Shown: positions 58,302-64,000 of the stretch, one piece after another
How the letters are laid out: each line of letters begins with the position of its first letter
How positions within the stretch are numbered: position 1 is the first letter of the stretch
Assembly: GCA_016584305.1 (NCBI GenBank)
Contig: JACEEZ010000067.1
Location: forward strand, 277,501-341,500
Source: Chionoecetes opilio
Taxonomy: Eukaryota; Arthropoda; Malacostraca; Decapoda; Majidae
Reading direction: 5' to 3'
Length of the DNA: 64,000 bases
Made by a program: the position numbers and the translations under genes
Notes under the pieces: generated by a model
Told to the model about the DNA's origin: nothing
Database searches by the model: none
Seen by the model: only the letters and a program-made list of their open reading frames with translations

Positions 58302-60493
58302 GAGCAATGATGAGCTTCTATTATCATATGCTTTAAAAGGAACCATTGTTGATTTTGTTTGTACAGTGGAGCAATTTATAGTGGGATATGAAATAGGCTG
58401 GAATAGTATTTTAAAGATATGTTGATATCACTTCGGAAATAGAAAACGTGTATCAAGAGCTTATGTTATGTAATGAATTTGATGCTAACTGTTGTCTATT
58501 TATTTATTTATTTATGTCTGTTTTAATTTACTAGTATGTTAGGCTAATACTAATATGTAGTTATATTGAAAATGGATATGTGATGCAATTACAGATCTAT
58601 TTACAAGCAGTATGTCATCTTTAGGGCCTACATATTAAACATTATTGGTACTTTAGGCCTATGCTGTCATATTGGAGGGTTGGATGTTTATTTTTATATG
58701 ATTTGGCATGATTAATTTTCATGTAAACTAGTACTACATTAATATTCTTACTTACAGATACACTTGGTAATATCATCATCTTTCTGTTTAACGTCAGATT
58801 TTTTCATAGTGTCTTGTGAGGTTAGACAGTCGATGATGCGCTTCCAATTCTTTTGTCGGTGTTCATTATTCAAATTCTGCCTTATTTTTGCTCATGGAGT
58901 TATCCGGCGGCTGCAGCTGAAAGCAGAAGATAGCAAGCAGTCTCCTACCTCGCTACAGCACTAAACGCATCCCCTGTGTCCACACAGACGCTGGTTAAAT
59001 ACTGATTTACAGCATTGAATAGAATCGTTAATCTCAATATCTTTGCTTTTATAAGGAAACATAGGGTGAAATATCCTATAAAATTATGATATTAGAATTT
59101 AAAGATAAGGAGATAGAAACTGACTTCAGATTCGTGTTCAGCGTGGCCAAAAACCGCTATGGACCAATTTTCATGAGCATCTGAAATTTCGAATTATTAT
59201 TTATGCATTAAAATAAGGTATTCATTATTATTTTACTCAAAAACTAAGGTTTACAAAAAAAATGCATAGAACAGTAAAGATAAAACTTGAAAAGACCTTA
59301 TTTAAGAGCTATAGTAGAATCAGTTTAGAATACAAATATCTTAGATATTTGCCAATATGTCTATATCAGGAAAAAATATATATGCGAGTAAATGCAATTC
59401 CGATTGCAGCAGAGAATATATCTGGTCAAGCTTAACAAATTTGCTTCTATGTATTTTTCGTCTAGGCCTAATAGTTACGGAGTAAAATGGCAAAAACGTG
59501 TTCAACTGTCCCAAACATATTTTCAGCAGCTTTTAATCCAGAAAACCATTCCCGTCACACATACAATGGATCGTGTCCTAGTCATTGAAATAGCCATACG
59601 ATAGGGTTAGACTAGGCTATTTAAGGTAACTTGAGCACCGGGTTAGGACAAATAAGTGAAGAATTACCATTTACCTGCAGCAAAAAAAGATAAGTCATTT
59701 AATAAATGACTGATCTTATTTTGCTGGGAGAATAGTACGATGAAAGACTACTATGGCGATAATGTATTATCGTCCCACCTTTAATTTTCACTTGCAATAC
59801 TTTTACTATCACTACTATGCCATAGATAAGGTATTTCAATGGTAAAACACCTTATTTTAGGTATACGTATATTCACTGTTGGAGTGGATGTAGATACTGG
59901 TGCTTATTTGACCTGTGCTGCTATAATTATTGCCTATCCCCAGACATTATGGGAAAGTATTATGATGTTTAACAGAAAGATGATGATGATGATGATATTA
60001 CTAAGTGTATCTGTAAGAATTTTTTTTAATGTAATACTAGTTTACATGGAAATCAATTATACCAAACCATATAAAAATAACCACAGGGATTATAAGGTGG
60101 CTTAGAACCCTTGATGGCACCTCATTAATGACAGAACCTCCTTATTATGAGCATCTATAGGGGTAATTTTCCTGTTCACTGTAGGAAGCTTGACCGAAGG
60201 GGCTCTATCAAACTCTTCTATCGATATTATTCTCCTATAACCTACCATGTCATTATATCAATCAAGCTTGCCCGTCAAGTGGCCCGGCTATGACAATGTT
60301 CGGAGATTTGTGGGGCCAGCCATAGCTATCTACCTATTGTAATGGCAAGGGCATCCACAGACTCCTTCCTACATTGAATATCTTGAATAGTAGTATTGTA
60401 ACTTACTTTTGTGTATTTGCCTGTTAACCAGCATACTTTTTACCTGAGAGTTTATTTTGTCAAGAGATCTAAGCATCCATCTTCTCTTCCCAG
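52480..60493 (+). other. HNRNPK: hnRNP K long intron splitting KH2 (8.0 kb)
   Basis: This GT-AG intron separates the two halves of KH2. It contains (CT)n at 55921-55950 and 58233-58299, (TA)n at 53853-53898, and (AC)n at 57859-57896. A CpG-rich block at about 54060-55200 gives long open frames on both strands (for example 54637-55269), none with recognisable domains; an internal promoter or unknown exon there cannot be excluded. The rest, especially 58300-60300, is AT-rich without recognised genes or transposon ends. Confidence 0.6.
53853..53898. repeat. (TA)n microsatellite in the long intron
   Basis: Pure TA dinucleotides, about 46 bp. Confidence 0.95.
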
Positions 60494-60622
60494 GAATGTG
60501 GAGGGCAGATCAAAGTGTATACGAACTGTTGTCCCCAGTCCACGGATCGGGTCATCCAGATCACTGGGGACCGCGACCGAGCCGTCCTCACCATCACCCG
60601 GATAATTGAGCTTCTGAGGGAG
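60494..60622 (+). CDS. HNRNPK: hnRNP K exon f: second half of KH2
   Basis: 129 nt (43 codons), phase 0 at both ends, acceptor CCCAG, donor GAG|GTGAGG. It encodes E-C-G-G-Q-I-K-V-Y-T-N-C-C-P-Q-S-T-D-R-V and continues I-Q-I-T-G-D-R-D-R-A-V-L-T-I-T-R-I-I-E-L (residues 125-167). The C-P-x-S-T-D-R-V segment is a hallmark of KH2 in hnRNP K (C-C-P-H-S-T-D-R-V in human), which separates this gene from PCBP/alphaCP paralogues. An (ATT)n tract begins about 85 bp into the following intron (60709-60735). Confidence 0.95.
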
Positions 60623-61494
60623 GTGAGGCAAAGCGGATCATCACCTAGCTCGATGGGCAACCGAGAAAGGGATCACACAGTACGCTCTGAGGAACTTGAT
60701 TTGTCTTATATTATTATTATTATTATTATTATTATATTTATTGCTATATTTACCAATCAGGTATCCATAAATCCACAAAGAAGTCAAAACTTTCTAGTAA
60801 TGCTTTGTGAGGGTTTGATTCATGCACTCTTAAGGTGTTTTTCAGTCATGTTCTTGCATTTTGTATTTTTTTTCCAATGATGTATATTATATCTTTGCTT
60901 CCTGTAACCCTCAGTAATATCTACTTGCTAGCATAAGGATGTATGAGTAGAAAAGATGCTGGAAGTGTGAAAGAGTGACACGGTACAGTTGGAGGGCGGA
61001 GCATTGGAGAATGTGAGAGAGAGGATTGGATGATGTGACAAAGAGGTGCATGGACAGGTGCAAATGGAGTCTTGTGCCGTGGCTGAGGAACGGGGGTCAG
61101 TGTGGAGGACTAGTCTAGATAGACCAGGCTGGAATGGCCTTCAGTATGAAATGTACAGCTTGAATGACTCATTTGGGTTTAAAAATTATTTTGTTTCAGT
61201 GGTAAATTTGTGAATGTGTATTTTATCCACTACAGTGCTTTAATTTTCAATGATGTGTGACAATACTATGCCACACAGTCATACAAAAGGCCATTCACAG
61301 TAATTTCATTGGGTTTCTTTCAACTCTGTGAACAGTAGGACTGAATGCAGTGGTGATGCATGGTGAAAGACATGCATCAGGAAGCCTCACACTCTAATTT
61401 TTTCTTATGTGATAAGTGACAACCCACACGTTTGGGACATAATCTCCCTCTCTCATGGAACAATGTTATTTCAAGAAACTTGTTTTCCTTTCAG
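60623..61494 (+). other. HNRNPK: hnRNP K intron between exons f and g
   Basis: This 872-bp intron contains (ATT)n at 60709-60735 and ends in a good pyrimidine tract (GTTTTCCTTTCAG). No other feature recognised. Confidence 0.7.
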
Positions 61495-61869
61495 AGTCCT
61501 ATCAAGGGAATGAACAACCCCTACAATCCCCACAACTTTGATGAGTTCTTTGCCAATGAGTATGGAGGTTGGGGAGAGTCACCCAAGGGAAGATTTCCGG
61601 GTGGCCCCATGGGTCGCGGCCCTCCCCACATGGGACCCCCCGGACCCATGGGCAGAGGACCAATGGGTCCTGGGCCTGGTGGGCCGCCAGGAGGGCCTCC
61701 CGGACCACCACCATTTGGGCGGCGTGGGCCAATGGGACCCCCTCATGGTCCTCCTCCTCCTATGCGAGGTCCCCCTAATGGAGAGTTCGATGGGATGCTG
61801 GGGAAAGGAAAGCCATTCATGAACGGCAGCGACCCCCACAACGGAGACCTGCCCACCACCTCCACTCAG
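61495..61869 (+). CDS. HNRNPK: hnRNP K exon g: SPIKG segment and Gly/Pro/Arg-rich linker
   Basis: 375 nt (125 codons, residues 168-292), acceptor TTTCAG, donor CAG|GTAGGT, phase 0. It opens with S-P-I-K-G-M-N-N-P-Y-N-P-H-N-F-D-E-F-F-A, matching the S-P-I-K-G...Y-D-P..D-E-x-Y-x-Y-G-G segment after KH2 in animal hnRNP K. A low-complexity region rich in Gly, Pro, Arg and Met follows (G-R-G-P-P-H-M-G-P-P-G-P-M-G-R-G-P). This corresponds to the K-protein-interactive/RGG-proline region that binds SH3 domains and RNA in vertebrates. It ends N-G-D-L-P-T-T-S-T-Q, where the vertebrate protein has I-I-T-T-Q before KH3. The other frames of this exon are open but not conserved. Confidence 0.95.
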
Positions 61870-62221
61870 GTAGGTGGAGCAAAGAACAGGGTACAACACA
61901 GCTCTAAGAATGGTTCCTCTGGCTTTCGGTTGACTTATTATTTCAGGTTTTAAGAAGTTCTCTTATGAAATTTTGATAATGTAGTATAGTTTTCAAATTT
62001 CCTTTTGAAAAGTCTTGGTGCTTTTAACCCATACAGTGTTATTGGAGTTACAGTTCTCCAGCAAATTTTTGCCTACTTTAGGGTTATTGGCCTAACAATT
62101 ATGCTGCATTTCTTTTTGTTTGTTTTATTATCTTGGTAGTTTCATACTTTATTTATTTGTTACATTTAAGTTTCCTGATTTTTTTCGATAGTACTTTGTT
62201 ATTATTATAATGGTTTTGCAG

Positions 62222-62409
62222 GTGACGATCCCCAAGGATGCTGCCGGGGCCATCATTGGCAAGGGAGGAGCAAGGATCCGCAAGATCCGCTCTGACTCAG
62301 GAGCTTCCATCTCCATTGAGGACTCCCGGCCGGGCACCAACGACCGCATCATCACCATCAACGGCAGCGAGCCACAGATCAAACACGCCCAGTACCTGCT
62401 CCAGCAGAG
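62222..62409 (+). CDS. HNRNPK: hnRNP K exon h: KH3
   Basis: 188 nt after TTTGCAG. It encodes [20 protein letters not shown], then [13 protein letters not shown], then [13 protein letters not shown] and H-A-Q-Y-L-L-Q-Q (residues 293-354). This is a complete third KH domain with canonical G-K-G-G (305-308), very close to vertebrate hnRNP K KH3. The donor AG|GTAAGC splits the last codon (AGN, Ser or Arg), as expected for the L-L-Q-N-S/L-L-Q-Q-S ending, so a short C-terminal exon must follow. Confidence 0.96.
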
Positions 62410-63623
62410 GTAAGCCGGTGCCTCAGCATTCATTTGGATTTTCTAACTATTTATATTAATGCAGTACTACTAAAATTTTAACAGGATGTCTTCTAAGGGC
62501 ATATGATCTCCATGCATCTGCAACGTATTTAGTGTCCTCCAAGTTAAAGTTTTGGTGTGAATCTCTTCATAATGCTTATTAACATTTGTACTAACCAAAC
62601 GAAGCTTTGTATTACATATTTTGCATAAAATTCACCTGATTACATGTACATATATGCTAAGTAAAGATGATGTATGAGGGTTGTGAGTTATGTGTGGTAG
62701 GCGATAGGTTATCTTGTTTAATGTTGAGAGTGTGTGATGTGTTGATGCTGCTTATAAGCGCGAAATGCAATCCCTTTCTTCCGAACGTTAGCTGTATACT
62801 TACTGCTGTCTGTCCATCGGGTACTAGTTTATTGGCAGTTGTTAGTGTGTAATTGGCTGGAGGGACTGTTTCAGGTGTATCCAATTGTATTTTCTCGTTG
62901 CATAGAACCCGTTTTACAAGGTTATGAAAAGATGTGCTTGTTCTTAAATTAGATAGTTTTTGCCAGAAGGTTTCCAGCCCTACATAGTTACATTAGGAAT
63001 AAAAAGATTACCTAGTTGTGATATACAGGAAAGGAGTTGTACTCGTAGGGTCCTATCTTTATATCTCATTTGGTCAATCTTAATTTTAAACTCTAGAACA
63101 GTTAGCTTTTAATATTTCATTGTTGAGGTTATTCCACACATCAATGTATCTGTCAGGAAAACTAATCCCACTTCATGACATCATTCTGCATCTTTACTCC
63201 TTCATTTTCTTCCCATATCTTCTTTTTATCTTTTCTTCCCCATGGCTACTGCTTCCCACACACAAAGCATCCCTGTCAATGCTTTTCATGACCATCATCT
63301 CTAAACATCACTCATCAAGTCTCCTCTTTCTTTCCTTTCTTCCAGTGAAGGTCAACCTTAATATTCCAATCTCCTAAAATGGCAAGTATGCTAGACTGGG
63401 AACTCATCTTTGTGGCCGGTCTTAAGAGTACTCTCAAGCTTCTTTATATCCTTTTTCTTATGCAGACAAATGCTACCTTTGCATATTTTTTTATATACTC
63501 TGAATTCACTCACTAAAAAGTAAACCTTTACAATTTACCTGAAGAGGGTCATTTGGATCTGAGGTTGCCATATCACTGACGTAATTTTTGATAAGCGGCC
63601 TACCCTTATAGGCCTAGGTAATT
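62410..63623 (+). other. HNRNPK: Intron or 3' region of hnRNP K
   Basis: AT-rich sequence after exon h; apart from the acceptor-like sites noted there is nothing recognisable. It ends at the LINE fragment. Confidence 0.55.
63346..63361 (+). CDS. HNRNPK: Candidate terminal coding stretch of hnRNP K
   Basis: A strong acceptor (CTCCTCTTTCTTTCCTTTCT then TCCAG) precedes 63346. Joined to the AG of exon h it would read S-E-G-Q-P-stop (TAA at 63359-63361). The phase fits and Ser at the junction is what relatives have, but vertebrate proteins continue V-K-Q-Y after it, and the peptide shows no such similarity. A second acceptor-like site, GTTTCAG at about 62869-62875, gives a different ten-residue tail. 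Either may be chance, with the true last exon beyond the window. Confidence 0.2.
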
Positions 63624-64000
63624 AAAATAAAGAATTTTAAATCGCCAGGACCAGATGAGGTGTATCCCAGGGTATTAAAGGAATGCAAGGAAGTCGTTAG
63701 TGCACATTTTTAGGAAATCGGTTGAGATAGGCGATGTGCCATTATTGTGGAGGAAAGGAAATGTTGTTCCCATATTTAAGAAGGGAGACAGAGGACTAAA
63801 GTCAAATTATTGACTCGTAAGTCTAACGTCAGTGGTAGGTAAATTATTGGAATCTATTATTGCAACAAACATTAGAGAGCACTTAGATAAACATAGTTTG
63901 ATCAATGATTCACAACATGGATTCACCAAGGGTAGGTCATGTCTCACCAATTTATTGAGTTTTTATAGGAAAGTTTATGAGACAGCATATAATGATAAGG
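63624..64000 (+). mobile_element. Reverse transcriptase fragment of a CR1/L2-like LINE (runs off the window)
   Basis: The translation gives F-K-S-P-G-P-D-E-V-Y-P-R-V-L-K-E (from about 63636). After a one-base slip near 63712 it gives V-E-I-G-D-V-P-L-L-W-R-K-G-N-V-V-P-I-F-K and K-G-D-R-G-L-K-S-N-Y. An in-frame TGA follows where the family has N-Y-R-P, then L-V-S-L-T-S-V-V-G-K-L-L-E-S-I and H-G-F-T-K-G-R-S-C-L-T-N-L-L. These are the finger and early palm motifs of LINE reverse transcriptases (K-x-x-x-P-G-P-D, P-I-F-K-K-G-D, N-Y-R-P-x-S-L-T, Q-x-G-F-x-x-G-R-S). The frameshift and stop show an inactive copy. The endonuclease is absent and the catalytic F-x-D-D would lie beyond 64000. Confidence 0.85.

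Noticed and set aside
59839..60105. 88-codon frame starting M-V-K-H-L-I-L-G-I-R-I-F
   Set aside because: AT-rich intronic sequence with a Met run from an ATG triplet repeat; no known family, no coding bias.
61538..61822. Alternative frames and minus-strand frame across hnRNP K exon g
   Set aside because: Only the frame beginning S-P-I-K-G is conserved and phase-compatible with the neighbouring exons.

Overview
This is animal nuclear DNA, most likely from a decapod crustacean (crab, shrimp or crayfish). The evidence is: spliced GT-AG exons of one conserved animal gene; a very heavy load of (CT)n, (AC)n and minisatellite arrays; degenerate arthropod-telomere-like TTAGG stretches; a tRNA-derived SINE; and fragments of a CR1/L2-like LINE whose short 3' UTR I recall from decapod genomes. 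No species can be fixed from the sequence alone. There is no sign of bacterial, phage or CRISPR sequence.

Genes. The only gene I can name is a plus-strand heterogeneous nuclear ribonucleoprotein K gene (HNRNPK; Drosophila bancal) in the last 17 kb. Eight coding exons lie between 47467 and 62409. Two are very small: 57 nt, and a 44-nt exon at 49373-49416 that I found by looking for the missing part of KH1. Joined, they encode about 354 residues: a basic N-terminus (K-R-P-R), KH1, KH2, an S-P-I-K-G segment, a Gly/Pro/Arg-rich linker and KH3. The final codon is split (AG|), so the C-terminus lies in a further exon. One candidate is at 63346, or it is beyond the window. The 5' UTR or upstream coding exon was not identified. 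A second probable gene is represented by one 5' coding exon at 17302-18025 (strong Kozak context, 241 codons, S/T/P/C-rich, consensus donor). I do not recognise it.

Mobile elements. From 1 to 43 kb the window is mostly non-coding and built from short DNA transposons whose ends can be read directly. (1) A 747-bp element with 28-bp perfect terminal inverted repeats and a 7-bp target duplication carries a remnant zinc-ribbon ORF resembling ISXO2/Merlin transposases. A second copy is cut by the left window edge. (2) A 523-bp hAT-type element has an 8-bp target duplication and dense GTCGC subterminal repeats. (3) Two ~208-bp elements in opposite orientation have 9-bp target duplications. (4) Three ~207-bp elements are bounded by TTAA. 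(5) A 199-bp fold-back element has 78-bp arms. There is also a tRNA-headed SINE set between AC arrays, and three plus-strand LINE pieces, one of them a reverse transcriptase fragment running off the right end.

Tandem repeats. Beyond the dinucleotide arrays there are at least ten minisatellites, with units of 21/24, 25, 27-28, 31, 32, 33, 37, 52, 70 and about 90 bp, the last built of three 30-bp subunits. Nearly all long CT and AC arrays have the pyrimidine-rich or CA strand on the plus strand. No novel multi-gene system is visible. The most notable items are the transposon families with internal copies of their own terminal motif, the micro-exon structure of hnRNP K, and the strand-biased microsatellites, one of which (C-run plus (CT)n) lies in an intron that interrupts KH1.
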